A stretch of DNA of 64,000 nucleotides, from assembly GCA_965223435.1 (NCBI GenBank), contig CBDCWQ010000016.1, positions 36,226 through 100,225 of the forward strand. The letters run 5' to 3'. Position numbers and translations under genes: made by a program. Below, in pieces: positions 26,730 to 36,500 of this stretch; positions within the stretch are counted from its first letter, which is position 1, and each line of letters starts with the position of its first letter. This DNA is from CBDCWQ01 sp965223435. Lineage in GTDB: Bacteria > Myxococcota > Kuafuiibacteriia > Kuafuiibacteriales > Kuafuiibacteriaceae. The notes under the pieces are model-generated. The model was given only the letters and a program-made list of their open reading frames with translations, ran no database searches and was not told where the DNA came from.

Positions 26730-29700
26730 ATGGCCCTTGCTGAGTCGGTTCTGACGCGCATTCGCTCCTCGAAGACGCAACACCTCTGTATTCCCCAAGC
26801 CCCCAAAATGGTGCGGGCCTACCTCGCCGCAGAACTGGTCCACAAAGGCCAAGTGCCGGTCCTTGTCGGCGAACACCGAGAAGACGCCGAAGCCATCTAC
26901 CGAGACCTGACCTTCCTCCTTGGGACCAACGACCAAGAAGCAAAAGACCAAGGCATCTTGTTTCTCGGTGTCGAAGAAAAATCACCCTACGAGGAGTATT
27001 CGCCGGACAGCGCGACCACCATGGAGCGCATCAACACCCTGTACCGGTTGGCCAAAGAACCGTCCGCGGTCAAAGCCCTGGTGGTGACCCCCTTCGCGCT
27101 TTGCCGTCTTCACGTGCCACCAAGCTACTTCGACCGATTCAGCGACTACCTGTTGGCCGGTGAAGAAATCGACCGGGACGCACTGCTTCGCCACCTGACG
27201 GCCACAGGTTACAACCCCGTCAGCGTCGTCGAGGATCCGGGCACCTTCAGCGTCCGGGGCGGCATCATTGATATTTTCAGCCCCCACCAATCACGACCTC
27301 TACGGGTCGATTTATTCGGGGACGAAATAGAGTCTATTCACTTTTTTGATCCGGGTTCTCAGCGAAACAAAGAAAAACTGGAAGACGCAATCATTCTTCC
27401 AGCCAAAGAAATCGCTTTCGATGACGAAGTGGCCGAACAAGCCAAAAACACCATTTTGGGGCTCGCCGAAGAAAACCTGATCCCCACGAGACGAATCAAT
27501 GCCATGGTCGAAGACATTGAGAACCATCTGCATTTCTTCGGCATCGAGTGTTTGCTGCCTTTGTTTCATCACCAAGGCCTGAGCCCCCTACAGACCTACC
27601 TTCCGACCCAAGACGCCGTCTACCTTGTCTCTGAGCTCGCCCACATCACCGAGCAGTCAGAAACCATCGCGACAGACGGCCAAGCCGCCTACGACCGGGC
27701 CGTGGCCAGCCATCAGGTCGCCCTACCCCCTGAGCGCCACCTTAGTCCGGCTGAACCCTTCCTCACAAATCTGGCACAAAACACCGCGACCATCGAGTTT
27801 CCGGAAATAGAACTCAGCGGGCAAGAAAAGGTACCCTTGCGCTGCCAGACCACAAGCGAAATCCGAAGCGAGATCCTCCGGGCAACCCAGGGCGCGGACA
27901 AGGGCGAGGACGTACTACACCCCATCGTCCACCGCCTCAAACGGTGGAGAAGCGACCGACTCACAACGATCATCGTCTGCAACTCTCGGGGACAAGCCGA
28001 ACGCTTGATCAAGCTTCTGGAGCCCAAAGGGGTCGGCGTACGCCTCAGACAGAAAGCCTTCAGCCTTCAGGCCTTTAGCGAGGCCAAACAGGATGCGAGA
28101 GCCGGCGGTCTCCGAGACGCTTCCGTCCACGCTTGGCTCTCGCTCGGCGAAATCTCCGGAGGTCTAGAACTCCCCGACGAACACCTGGTCTTTGTCACCG
28201 AAGAAGAAATCTTCGGCCAGCGTAAAAAACGGCGCAAAAAACGCAGTTCTCCCGCAGGCGACTTTGTATCTGACCTTCGTGATCTGGAGTCCGGCGACTA
28301 CGTCGTGCATGTAGACTACGGAATCGGCCAATACCACGGGCTCACCAGGCTCGCCATCAATGGCGTCGAATCCGACTACCTGAACATCGAATATCGAGGT
28401 CACGACAAACTGTATCTGCCGGTCCACTCCCTTAGGCTCATTCAGCGGTACGCCACTGCGGGCGAGGGCAAAGCTCCGGCCTTAAGCAAACTGGGGGCGC
28501 AGACTTGGCTCAATACCAAACGAAAGATCAAAGACAGCCTCCTTAAGATAGCAGCCGCTCTTTTGCGACTCTACGCTGCCCGAGAATCCATAGAAGGTTT
28601 TGCACTGCTTGCCCCCGACGAAAGCTTCCGGCAATTTGAGGCAGAGTTCCCCTTCGAAGCGACAAAAGACCAAGCCAAAGCGATTGAAGACGTGTTGGCA
28701 GACCTTCAAAAAGCAAGTCCCATGGATCGCCTCGTATGCGGAGACGTCGGCTACGGAAAAACAGAAGTCGCGATGCGCGCCGCAATGCTCGCGGTGCTGT
28801 CAAAAAAGCAGGTTGCGGTCCTCGCTCCGACCACCGTACTCGCCGCGCAGCACTACAACGTATTTTCGGAGCGATTCCAGAACTTCCCCATCACTGTAGG
28901 CATCGTGTCGCGATTTCAGACTCGAGACGAGATCAAAGAGACTTTGAAGCGAGCCAAAGAAGGCCAAATCGACATCATCGTCGGCACCCACCGGCTCCTG
29001 AGCAAAGACGCAGCCTTCAAAGACATCGGCCTCTTGGTCATCGACGAAGAACACCGTTTTGGCGTGAATCACAAAGAGCGACTCAAAAAGTACCGAACGA
29101 CAGTCCACGTGCTGTCCATGTCTGCCACGCCCATTCCACGCACCCTCCACATGGGCTTCATGGGCGTCCGCGACATGTCACTCATCACAACCGCACCCGA
29201 GGACCGTCTGTCGGTCAAGACCGAGGTTCACAAGTTTGGTGAAGAGGTGATTCGAGATGCGATTCTTCGAGAGATCAAACGCGGAGGCCAGTGCTTCGTT
29301 GTGCACAACCGCGTTGCGTCCATCGACGCTTTTGCCCGATTCTTGAAACGCCTCATCCCCGAGGCGCGCATCACCGTGGGGCACGGACAAATGCAAGAAG
29401 ACCAACTTGAAAAAGTCATGGTCGGCTTCATGAATCGCGAGTACAATGTCTTGCTCTGCACCACAATCATTGAATCAGGCATCGACATTCCCAATGCCAA
29501 CACCATCGTGATCAACCGCGCCGATCGCATGGGACTGGCACAGCTCTATCAACTTCGAGGCAGAGTCGGCCGGTCCAAAGTTCGCGGCTTTGCCCATTTT
29601 CTTATCCCCGCAGGAAATCTTTCCAAACAGGCACGCAAACGAATCGCCGTCTTACAGCGATTTACTGAACTTGGCGCCGGGTTCAAGGTGGCTTCCAAGG

Positions 29701-30323
29701 ATCTAGAAATCCGAGGCGCAGGCAACATTCTCGGGAAGCAACAATCGGGCACCATCGCCCAAGTCGGTTTTGATATGTACCAAAACCTCTTGGCCGAAGC
29801 CATTGCCGAGCTACAAGGCTCGGGTCAACGCGCGCTGAAAGAACCTGAAATCAACCTGCCTGTCACCGCGCTCATCCCTGACAACTACGTCAAAGACCCC
29901 AAGGAACGCCTGGCTTTTTATCAGCGTTTCAACCGCGCCGATACCGACGGCAGCACCTACGACCTTCTACAAGAACTGACCGAGCTCTACGGCATACCCC
30001 CCGCCCAAACCGAAACGCTGGCAGATCTGATGCTCGTCAAACAACGCCTGGTCCGGCTGGGCATCCTTGGCCTCGACTTCGGAGCCAAAACCAAAAGCAT
30101 GCCCCCTCGCATTGTGTTGCGTTTCGACCCCGATGGCTCCGAGCTTTCCCCCAAGCAACTTGTAGATTTCGTGCAGGCAAGACCTCAAGAACGAAAGCTC
30201 ACCCCTGACGGCCGACTCATGATTCACCTCCAACCTTTTGAAGATCCACGCGAGATCCTTCATAAGACCCAAGACTACCTCAACACCCTCCTCCGCCTCC
30301 GGCGCCCTGATGCCCCGTCTTGA
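26730..30323 (+). CDS. mfd: Transcription-repair coupling factor Mfd
   Basis: Mfd displaces RNA polymerase stalled at DNA damage and recruits UvrA. The protein has 1197 residues from the ATG at 26730, where the family homology starts ('MALAESVLTRI'); a longer frame opens at 26646. UvrB-homology domains fill the N-terminal third ('GVEEKSPYEEYSPD', 'FSVRGGIIDIFSP'). The CarD-like polymerase-interaction domain lies near 520 ('GDYVVHVDYGIGQYHGL'). The RecG-like translocase follows with Walker A G-D-V-G-Y-G-K-T near 671, a D-E-E-H box near 770, 'SMSATPIPRTL' and the TRG region 'LEIRGAGNILGKQQSG'. The C-terminal TRCF domain is complete. It is divergent from the cyclophilin gene; the 160-bp gap should hold both promoters. 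Confidence 0.95.
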   Translation: MALAESVLTRIRSSKTQHLCIPQAPKMVRAYLAAELVHKGQVPVLVGEHREDAEAIYRDLTFLLGTNDQEAKDQGILFLGVEEKSPYEEYSPDSATTMERINTLYRLAKEPSAVKALVVTPFALCRLHVPPSYFDRFSDYLLAGEEIDRDALLRHLTATGYNPVSVVEDPGTFSVRGGIIDIFSPHQSRPLRVDLFGDEIESIHFFDPGSQRNKEKLEDAIILPAKEIAFDDEVAEQAKNTILGLAEENLIPTRRINAMVEDIENHLHFFGIECLLPLFHHQGLSPLQTYLPTQDAVYLVSELAHITEQSETIATDGQAAYDRAVASHQVALPPERHLSPAEPFLTNLAQNTATIEFPEIELSGQEKVPLRCQTTSEIRSEILRATQGADKGEDVLHPIVHRLKRWRSDRLTTIIVCNSRGQAERLIKLLEPKGVGVRLRQKAFSLQAFSEAKQDARAGGLRDASVHAWLSLGEISGGLELPDEHLVFVTEEEIFGQRKKRRKKRSSPAGDFVSDLRDLESGDYVVHVDYGIGQYHGLTRLAINGVESDYLNIEYRGHDKLYLPVHSLRLIQRYATAGEGKAPALSKLGAQTWLNTKRKIKDSLLKIAAALLRLYAARESIEGFALLAPDESFRQFEAEFPFEATKDQAKAIEDVLADLQKASPMDRLVCGDVGYGKTEVAMRAAMLAVLSKKQVAVLAPTTVLAAQHYNVFSERFQNFPITVGIVSRFQTRDEIKETLKRAKEGQIDIIVGTHRLLSKDAAFKDIGLLVIDEEHRFGVNHKERLKKYRTTVHVLSMSATPIPRTLHMGFMGVRDMSLITTAPEDRLSVKTEVHKFGEEVIRDAILREIKRGGQCFVVHNRVASIDAFARFLKRLIPEARITVGHGQMQEDQLEKVMVGFMNREYNVLLCTTIIESGIDIPNANTIVINRADRMGLAQLYQLRGRVGRSKVRGFAHFLIPAGNLSKQARKRIAVLQRFTELGAGFKVASKDLEIRGAGNILGKQQSGTIAQVGFDMYQNLLAEAIAELQGSGQRALKEPEINLPVTALIPDNYVKDPKERLAFYQRFNRADTDGSTYDLLQELTELYGIPPAQTETLADLMLVKQRLVRLGILGLDFGAKTKSMPPRIVLRFDPDGSELSPKQLVDFVQARPQERKLTPDGRLMIHLQPFEDPREILHKTQDYLNTLLRLRRPDAPS

Positions 30324-30485
30324 CCAGGGGCAAAAGCCGCTTGGCTGGCGACAGCCGCACAGCCCTGCTATGATCCCTACGCGGCAGATTCGACCCGCCC
30401 CAGACGCCCAAGAATACCTCATGCCTGGAGAAATCCCTAACAAACGCGGCCACTTGCACCCACGGCCTCAAAGAAAGGTCCACTC

Positions 30486-31145
30486 TTGAAGAAGCTTGCC
30501 CTGGTCGCTCTTGTCCTGTGCCTTGCCATCGGCGGGTTCGCGCTGAGCTCCAAGAAAAACATGCGCGCCGTCACCTCGACCTTCAGAAAAGCCATCATCG
30601 GAAGAAACCCAGGCGCCACCCTCACGATTGAATCGATTCCGTCCCAAGCCATGGTCTTCATCAACGGCGATGACACCGGTAAAAAGACCCCCCTCACCAT
30701 CGAAAATATCGAATCCGAACTCGTCCACGACGTTCGACTCGAACTCGAGGGCGAAGCCGCCACAACCAGTACCGTCAGCCTCAAAGCAGGCCAAAAACAC
30801 ACCCTCACCCTGGCGTTCAAAGGCGCCATGTCCGCCTGCTCCATCAAGACCGACCCAACCGGCGCCGACGTCACCCTCGATGGCCGCAGCATAGGCCAGT
30901 TCACCCCCGCAACCATACAACTGCGCGTGGGCAAAGAAGCCAAAATACGAATCACCAAAGTCGGCTACCACCCGTACGAGCAAACACTCACCCCCGAGCG
31001 CGGCAAGGATATCAAGATAGATGTCGCCCTCAAAAAAACGCAAGAACTCAAAAAAGCCGAAGCCCTCGAAAAAGCCGCCCTCAAAAAACTGAAAAAAGAA
31101 AAAAAGAAAAAAAGAAAAAAGAGAAAAAGGAGAAGAAGACGCTAG
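30486..31145 (+). CDS. PEGA-domain protein with basic Lys/Arg tail
   Basis: This 219-residue protein starts at a TTG (GAAAGG 8 bp upstream). It has an N-terminal hydrophobic segment (KKLALVALVLCLAIGGFALS) that is either a signal peptide or an anchor. Two PEGA-type beta domains follow: residues about 45-115 ('IESIPSQAMVFINGDDTGKK.TPL') and 118-185 ('IKTDPTGADVTLDGRSIGQF.TP'). PEGA domains occur in envelope proteins and on Myxococcota kinases (family knowledge). The last about 40 residues are an extreme basic tail of Lys then Arg, which could bind nucleic acid, lipopolysaccharide or acidic glycans. The gene stands alone 162 bp behind mfd. Confidence 0.75.
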   Translation: MKKLALVALVLCLAIGGFALSSKKNMRAVTSTFRKAIIGRNPGATLTIESIPSQAMVFINGDDTGKKTPLTIENIESELVHDVRLELEGEAATTSTVSLKAGQKHTLTLAFKGAMSACSIKTDPTGADVTLDGRSIGQFTPATIQLRVGKEAKIRITKVGYHPYEQTLTPERGKDIKIDVALKKTQELKKAEALEKAALKKLKKEKKKKRKKRKRRRRR

Positions 31146-31445
31146 TTTCGGTCCACAATAGATAAGATCCGACTTGCCCGGTCCTGGTCTGTCCTGGTCC
31201 CGGTCCGTCGTCCCGGTCCCGATAGCTTAGGGTTGACGTCGCTCATTCACCGAGTTGAAGACCTCAGCAAATTCCATTGACATCGCACATATAGGACCTA
31301 TGAAATACGGATGACAAAAGACGACGTGGGAACCTGGTACCGCACCGTCCAATCGGACAGTGAAGCCATCGATGTGCATGTATGAAAGGGTGTGCCTCGA
31401 CTGTTTGACTAGAGCACATCTCATGACCACCTGGACCTAGACAAT
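31146..31445. other. Intergenic region with low-complexity block and repeat copy
   Basis: Immediately after the PEGA gene, about 31181-31222 is a low-complexity run of GGTCCN/GGTCCCGGTCC type units, imperfect but clearly repetitive. A 48-bp sequence at 31268-31315 recurs at 33455-33502. I see no convincing gene. The stretch lies between convergent transcripts (PEGA gene plus, small genes minus). Confidence 0.5.
31268..31315 (+). repeat. 48-bp direct repeat, copy 1
   Basis: This 48-bp sequence recurs at 33455-33502; the core (31277-31315) matches at 37 of 39 positions. It contains TTGACA, then 16 bp later TATGAA, so each copy looks like a sigma-70-type promoter pointing along the plus strand. 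Here, however, no plus-strand gene follows. The two copies enclose the SPW-like and sigma-factor genes. Confidence 0.7.
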
Positions 31446-31649
31446 TTACTGCATAATCTGACGAGGCAAACACATTTTGGAAAGCACACGAACAATGGAG
31501 TCGAGGGTATGGATGGCTTCGCGACGGCCGAGGGGCTCGATGATTTCAAGGATGCGAGCAAGACCCGCCTGGGGTTGCTTTGGCGGGATCACTTTGGCGG
31601 CCAGTTTGCGACGGCCCGCACCCAGTTGGCCCCGGTGACCCCTCGCCAT
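31446..31649 (-). CDS. Small protein downstream of SPW-like gene
   Basis: This 67-residue frame begins at an ATG 5 bp after the stop of the SPW-like gene. A TTG directly before it could also serve as start. The sequence is basic at the N terminus ('MARGHRGQLGAGRRKLAAKV') and has a helical second half ('LARILEIIEPLGRREAIHTLDSIVRVLSKM'). Codon third positions (CTC GGC CGT CGC GAA GCC ATC) look like those of neighbouring genes. I do not recognise the family. Because of its position it is probably co-transcribed with the membrane protein. It could also be a chance frame. Confidence 0.45.
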   Translation of the reverse strand: MARGHRGQLGAGRRKLAAKVIPPKQPQAGLARILEIIEPLGRREAIHTLDSIVRVLSKMCLPRQIMQ

Positions 31650-31654
31650 CAATT

Positions 31655-32044
31655 TCAGGTTGCCACGCGTTGTGTGGCTTTTACTTCGGACACAGAGGAC
31701 TCCGAATCCGTGGCCGGGTCGGTCACAAGCACGAGCAAAATGACCGTGGCGCCGATCATGAAGTAGTACCCCTGGCTAAGTCCCGTGAATCCCAAAATGA
31801 ATGGGGCCACTAGAAACGTGGCCCCGGCTACGAAATCGGTAGCAAGGTGAAGTGGAAAAGAGATCAGACTCCGAACACCTAGTGAGTATCCGGTCAAGAG
31901 GCTGTAGGTTAATAGGGCCGCTCCGGCCCCCACGGAAAGCCATTTTTCGCTCCCCGAAAAGTTAAGCAAGAACGGGGCGACCATCAGAAGGACCGCCGTC
32001 GCATAGTCCAGGATTGCGTGATATTTGGCATTTACAAAGCGCAT
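31655..32044 (-). CDS. SPW-repeat-like four-helix membrane protein
   Basis: I place the start at ATG 32044, where GGAGGAA precedes at ideal distance; the frame extends upstream to 32086 without such a site. The 129-residue product has four hydrophobic helices ('YATAVLLMVAPFLLNF', 'WLSVGAGAALLTYSLLTGYS', 'LATDFVAGATFLVAPFILGF' and 'YYFMIGATVILLVLV'), arranged as two copies of a two-helix unit with 'V-A-P-F' in each. That pattern fits the SPW-repeat family of small inner-membrane proteins with no known function (family knowledge). The C terminus is soluble and polar. It is transcribed divergently from the sigma-factor gene, sharing a roughly 200-bp promoter region. Confidence 0.75.
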   Translation of the reverse strand: MRFVNAKYHAILDYATAVLLMVAPFLLNFSGSEKWLSVGAGAALLTYSLLTGYSLGVRSLISFPLHLATDFVAGATFLVAPFILGFTGLSQGYYFMIGATVILLVLVTDPATDSESSVSEVKATQRVAT

Positions 32045-32240
32045 TGCTGTTCCTCCAGTTGGTATGAGGTCTAGGCGACCGCCCATGGACCTCGGTTCAC
32101 CAGATGGACGCCTTGTCCCATCGGTTTCTTACGTCGAAGTGTTGATCGCCGGCTCGGGCCCCTTTGCGGTCCTCACGGCGCACAATGGACTCATTCGGAA
32201 AAACCTTACATTTCGGGTGATTTCTCTGTAGCCTGCCCGG

Positions 32241-32798
32241 GTGGCTGTCGGGTCTGGCGATCGGAGCAATGAGGGCTGGGTCCAAGACTTGCGGACCGGC
32301 GGTGAAACCACCCGGGTCGCTCACGCGGACCTTCGCGTCATTCTGCATCGCGCCCTGACCCGTGCCTTTGCGCGCCGCTTAGGCAATGCCATGATCGACG
32401 ATCTGGTTCAGGATGCGCTGATCAAACTAACGAATAAGCTGGCCGACTTTCGCGGGGACAGTCGATTTGTCACTTGGGCTGTCGCCATCGCGATCCGAAC
32501 CGCGTACACTGAGCTTCGAAAGGCACGTTGGAGCGAAGTGAGCCTGGAAGACCTGGGCCTTGGGGAGGCGCTCAATGATCTCGGCCATTCGAGCCCGGAG
32601 GGCGACATCGATCGCAAGCGGATCGTACAGGCCATGCATCGAGTCATTTCAAGCCAGGTCACCGAAAAGCAACGCACCGCGCTTTTGGCGGAGCTTGCGG
32701 GGATGCCGCAGAGCGTTTTGTGCGAGCGCCTTGGCACCAGTCGAAACGCGGTCTATAAGTTGGGCCACGATGCGCGCAAAGCGCTAAACGGGGCATGA
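32241..32798 (+). CDS. ECF-type RNA polymerase sigma factor
   Basis: This 185-residue protein starts at GTG 32241. Region 2 reads 'RLGNAMIDDLVQDALIKLTN' and 'FRGDSRFVTWAVAIAIRTAY', matching the sigma-70 region 2 core-binding and -10 recognition segment. Region 4 reads 'VTEKQRTALLAELAGMPQSV' and 'LGTSRNAVYKLGHDARKALN', a helix-turn-helix that recognises the -35. The layout and size are those of an ECF sigma factor. A 75-residue protein with an H-x3-C-x2-C motif follows 69 bp downstream and is its likely anti-sigma factor. The downstream giant gene may be one of its targets; that is inference from position only. Confidence 0.85.
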   Translation: MAVGSGDRSNEGWVQDLRTGGETTRVAHADLRVILHRALTRAFARRLGNAMIDDLVQDALIKLTNKLADFRGDSRFVTWAVAIAIRTAYTELRKARWSEVSLEDLGLGEALNDLGHSSPEGDIDRKRIVQAMHRVISSQVTEKQRTALLAELAGMPQSVLCERLGTSRNAVYKLGHDARKALNGA

Positions 32799-32867
32799 TC
32801 GAGGCCGGGATCTCCGATGCTCAGGTGCGATCGGCGTTTGAGTTGCAGCACCACGGGTGAGTATGAA

Positions 32868-33095
32868 ATGAAGTTCGATGTTCAAAAGATTCAGACGATG
32901 GCCAAACTCACACTAGCTACGCGGCCCGAAGAGATTACCTGTGACGAGTGGCTCGTGCTCGTAGGGCGCTATGTTGATCTGAAATTATCGGGGGCGTCGA
33001 TTCCCGAAGATCTGAAGCCGGTCGTGGAGCATCTCGAGTTGTGTTCGGATTGCGCCGAGGAACTGGCTGGACTCGAACGCGCGCTGGCCATGTAA
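32868..33095 (+). CDS. Small ZAS-motif protein, candidate anti-sigma factor
   Basis: From the ATG at 32868 the product has 75 residues. Its C-terminal part contains H-L-E-L-C-S-D-C, an exact H-x3-C-x2-C zinc-binding motif as in ZAS-type anti-sigma factors (family knowledge). There is no membrane segment, so unlike most such regulators it would be fully cytoplasmic and could sense redox state or zinc directly. It follows the ECF sigma gene after a 69-bp gap. An upstream in-frame ATG at 32817 exists but yields a Cys/Arg-rich leader that looks non-coding. The sigma partnership is inferred from position and motif. Confidence 0.6.
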   Translation: MKFDVQKIQTMAKLTLATRPEEITCDEWLVLVGRYVDLKLSGASIPEDLKPVVEHLELCSDCAEELAGLERALAM

Positions 33096-33172
33096 AAGGG
33101 TGTCGGCAAATACCAACGTCGACACTGGTCCAAACCGAGACCTCGATCTTTAGCATACACAAATACTGTACA

Positions 33173-33475
33173 CTAAGGCCGCTCGTCCACATCACACCAC
33201 GAAAAGAATCTGGCCAGACGCACTAAGAGCAGTTGCTCGAACTTTTCGAAGGTAGAACACAGCCATGCTTTGGTCTGTGTATTGCCCGTGAAGTGTTTAT
33301 CGAACCGACTCAAACCATTTGCGGCGTTTTTGAAAGCGGACAGCTTTCGCTCAATCGAAACAAAGCGGACAAACCATCGGCCCCATAAGGCAACCAATAT
33401 TGCTCTATGTGCTCTAAGAAAAAATGCAGACACCTCACCCCATCGAGACAAAATCAAATTAAGTTGACATCCCAC
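33173..33475 (-). other. Open frame of uncertain reality, possible gene remnant
   Basis: A 100-codon frame on the minus strand encodes a fairly protein-like middle and end ('RKLSAFKNAANGLSRFDKHF', 'KAWLCSTFEKFEQLLLVRLA'). It lacks a ribosome binding site and starts inside the 48-bp repeat. It faces away from the giant gene. It may be a fragment of a larger lost gene, perhaps from a mobile element, but I recognise no family. Confidence 0.25.
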
Positions 33476-33502
33476 ATGTAGGACCTATGAAATACGGATG
33501 AC
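33455..33502 (+). promoter_or_regulatory. 48-bp direct repeat, copy 2; candidate promoter of the giant gene
   Basis: Copy 2 of the repeat at 31268-31315. TTGACA at 33464-33469 and TATGAA 16 bp further fit a sigma-70-like promoter, located about 80 bp upstream of the ATG of the giant gene. Conservation of exactly this block between two places, while the flanks diverge, suggests a functional site or a recent duplication. Confidence 0.5.
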
Positions 33503-33545
33503 GAAGAACAACAAGGTTCTCGCTAAGCCCCTTCGTTGTTCGGCG

Positions 33546-33561
33546 AAACCAATTTTGGTTT
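33546..33561 (+). promoter_or_regulatory. Small hairpin in the 5' leader of the giant gene
   Basis: Positions 33546-33552 (AAACCAA) pair with 33555-33561 (TTGGTTT) around a TT loop, 22 bp upstream of the ATG and just ahead of the ribosome binding site AGGA (33571-33574). It could be an operator or an RNA hairpin affecting translation. No other evidence. Confidence 0.35.
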
Positions 33562-33583
33562 CTGCAAAATAGGACGGTTTCTC

Positions 33584-36500
33584 ATGGATGAGCATCTCAA
33601 ACCCGCACCTGAACAGTCACGATGGAGGCTGCAGAACACCCCTCGGCTGTTTGCTTCTCTAGGCTGCATCACTTTGTCAATATTTATGGCGAATTTCGCC
33701 ATCGCACAAAATGAGCCGGCCTCTCAAGGGGGGCCGCTTTTGTTTCCTGCCTACGAAGGCGTGTCTACGAAGCTTCCTTTTCGAAAGCTCTTAGGTGCAG
33801 AAGGTGGCGGCCAGCTAGACGAGTTTGAGGCCGTGTCCGATGCCGGTCGGGCAGAGCTCGCACGTGAACACAGTGTGCTCAACGAGCCCTTTGCGCCAGG
33901 AGACCGGGTCATACTGGATGGTACCGCAAGCATCGATATAGGAGCGCATGCCATCACCTGTTCTTGGCGCCAGGCGGGCGGCAAGTCGATTGTCGAGCTG
34001 GAAACGGCGGACCAATGCGTGGCGTCTTTTGTTGCACCAAGTGCCTTTGACACCCTTGCCTTCGAACTTGAGGTGAGTGACGGCGAATGGCGAGTCAAGG
34101 ACACCCTTTGGGTAGAAATCGTCCCGGAGGACGGTTCTAAGCCAACACACACGCAGTTTGACACCATGGAAGAAGGTGGCGCGTACCAAGTTTGCTTGAA
34201 GGCCCATGAAACTTCGGTGGATACACACGAAATTGATACGGAGCTTCCACGCGTGGTGCAGCAAAAAGTCATCGAATTGGCCAAAGCTGAGGCTGCCGTT
34301 ATAGACGTGTGTCGCGATTTGGAAGAACGGAGAAAATCCTCTCCCTCCGCAGACAACCTGGTTCTACAGCTTGGGTCAGACCTTGTTTCGATGTGTGAAA
34401 TCCTCGCGGAGCCTATGGGCCATACCGCGGCCGTCTTGCTTGTCTTTGAGGATGACCGAAAGGGCGTGAAGGGCTTTTCAAGTGTTGAGGCAGGGCTGGC
34501 CGAAGCGAGAGCCGGAGACTTGGTCTATGTCAGAGATCCAAGGGCAACCCCGATTCCCGAGGGGACTTTGGTTCCAGAGGGCGTGCACCTGAAGGCCGCT
34601 CCCCAAGAAGGTCAAAACAGTGGGCACGTCCCAGAGCGGTCTGGCCTTCGGGTGGTTGAACACGTATTTCCGCCCGCTGCGCTCACCGGAAAAAGCCTCG
34701 CAACCCAAGGGGGCACGGAGGTTCGCCTCTCGGGCTCCCAAAGCTACAGCCTTGGGGGCCAAAACCTCAGCTACCAGTGGCGACAGGTTCAGGGCACTGC
34801 CGTTTCTCTGTCTTGTGATGATTGTCCCCAGCCCACCTTTGTTGCGCCTTCGGTCAAAGAGGACCAAAAACTGGTTTTTGAGTTGGTCGTCGACAACGGC
34901 TTTTTCGAATCCGCGCCTTCTTATGTTGAAGTTGATATCAACGGCATTCCCGTTGGCGTAGAGCGCGCCCTTTGGTCGACAGATTTCAGCACCGGGCCCG
35001 AGGGGTGGCAGTGGTGGGGTGATTCAGGCCTCAAACCCATTCGCCCTTCCGATGGACGAATGAAAGTACCGGCACGCATCAATCGAAAACGACTGGGCAT
35101 TTCTCGTGTTTTTAGGCTTTCTGAGTTCGTTGAATCGGGGTGGAATCGAAAAGACCCTCTTGTTTTTGCTTTTGACTATCAAGCCATCGCCACCGGCGGC
35201 TCGGTGATAAACGGTACGGCCCCCAGGAATTTTAGGGCACACGCCCTTATTGGCGTCTATGACGCCAAAACCAAAGAACAACTTTTTCAAGGCAGAGCCA
35301 TGGGGGGAGAAATCAACGATACCGGGAGGCAGCGTCACAGCATCGATCTGTCTTCCATCGTGGAAGATGGAACCGTAGAAGAACTTGAAATCGTGCTCTA
35401 CCGATATATGACGCCGCATATCAATCTTCGCCTTGACTGGAGACAAACGCTGTACGTCGACAGCACCCGATTTTTCTCCGTCGACGGTCGAGAATGGAAT
35501 CCACCTCCAGTCGCTCGGGCTTTGCTGAAGCGATCACGACAAGACCTTGGCACCAATAGCTACATCCAAGTCACTCAGGCGGACGATGGTCTTTGGTACA
35601 CACCTCCAGAGAATTTCTCGGGAAATGACCGGTTTCGAATCTGGACCTGCGCCGGCGAAGACTGCGCACCAACCTACGTCAGTGTCTTCGTTTCGTCGAC
35701 CGACGATGACAAACCGGTGGCCATATGCCCCCAAGTTTTGGGCGCGCTGGGAGGCGACCGTCGGGTAGAGCTTTCGGCCAAAGAGAGCTTTGATCCCGAG
35801 GGTCGAACTCTTTCCTACACATGGGTGCAAACCGAGGGACGACCGGTGGCCCTAAAAGACGCCACGCCGGCCTCGGACGAACCGGTCGCCTGGTTTTCGG
35901 CACCTAAATGGCTGTCTGACGAACAACTGACCTTTCAGTTGACGGTCTACGACCAAAAAGGTGGGAAAGGACGGTCTTCCACCTGCACCGCATCGGTCAT
36001 GGTTCATGCACAAGATGGAGCCACACCCGACTTTGTCGTAGATCCCGACGATGTCTCAGCCTTGGCCTCGATTCAAGACGGTTTGAATCAAGCAGGAACC
36101 GCCTATGAAGAGACCAAAAACAGACAAGTGGTGCTCGTCAAAGGTCACCATGTGCTCCCCATCCCCTCCGTCCCAAATCGAGAACGCTGTCTGCTCAATG
36201 TGCCCGATGGCGTCATCCTTCGAGGCCTAGGCCAAAACAAGACCATCTTGGAGCCCTCAGCACCAGATCACGCTGTGTTGTGTGTTCGCGGTTCCGACGT
36301 CACCGTCCAGGGGCTCACCGTCAGGGGCTTGGGAAATGGTACAGGCATCAAGATACCCCACGGAGAAGTACTCCGCCGGACGCGTCGATACGTATGGGGA
36401 GATACCAATGGCTGGGTCACCTTTGTGACCACCAAGAAACCGTCGAGAATATTGTTCCAACAGAACCGCATCGTAGGCCATCGATTCGGAATTGGAATTT

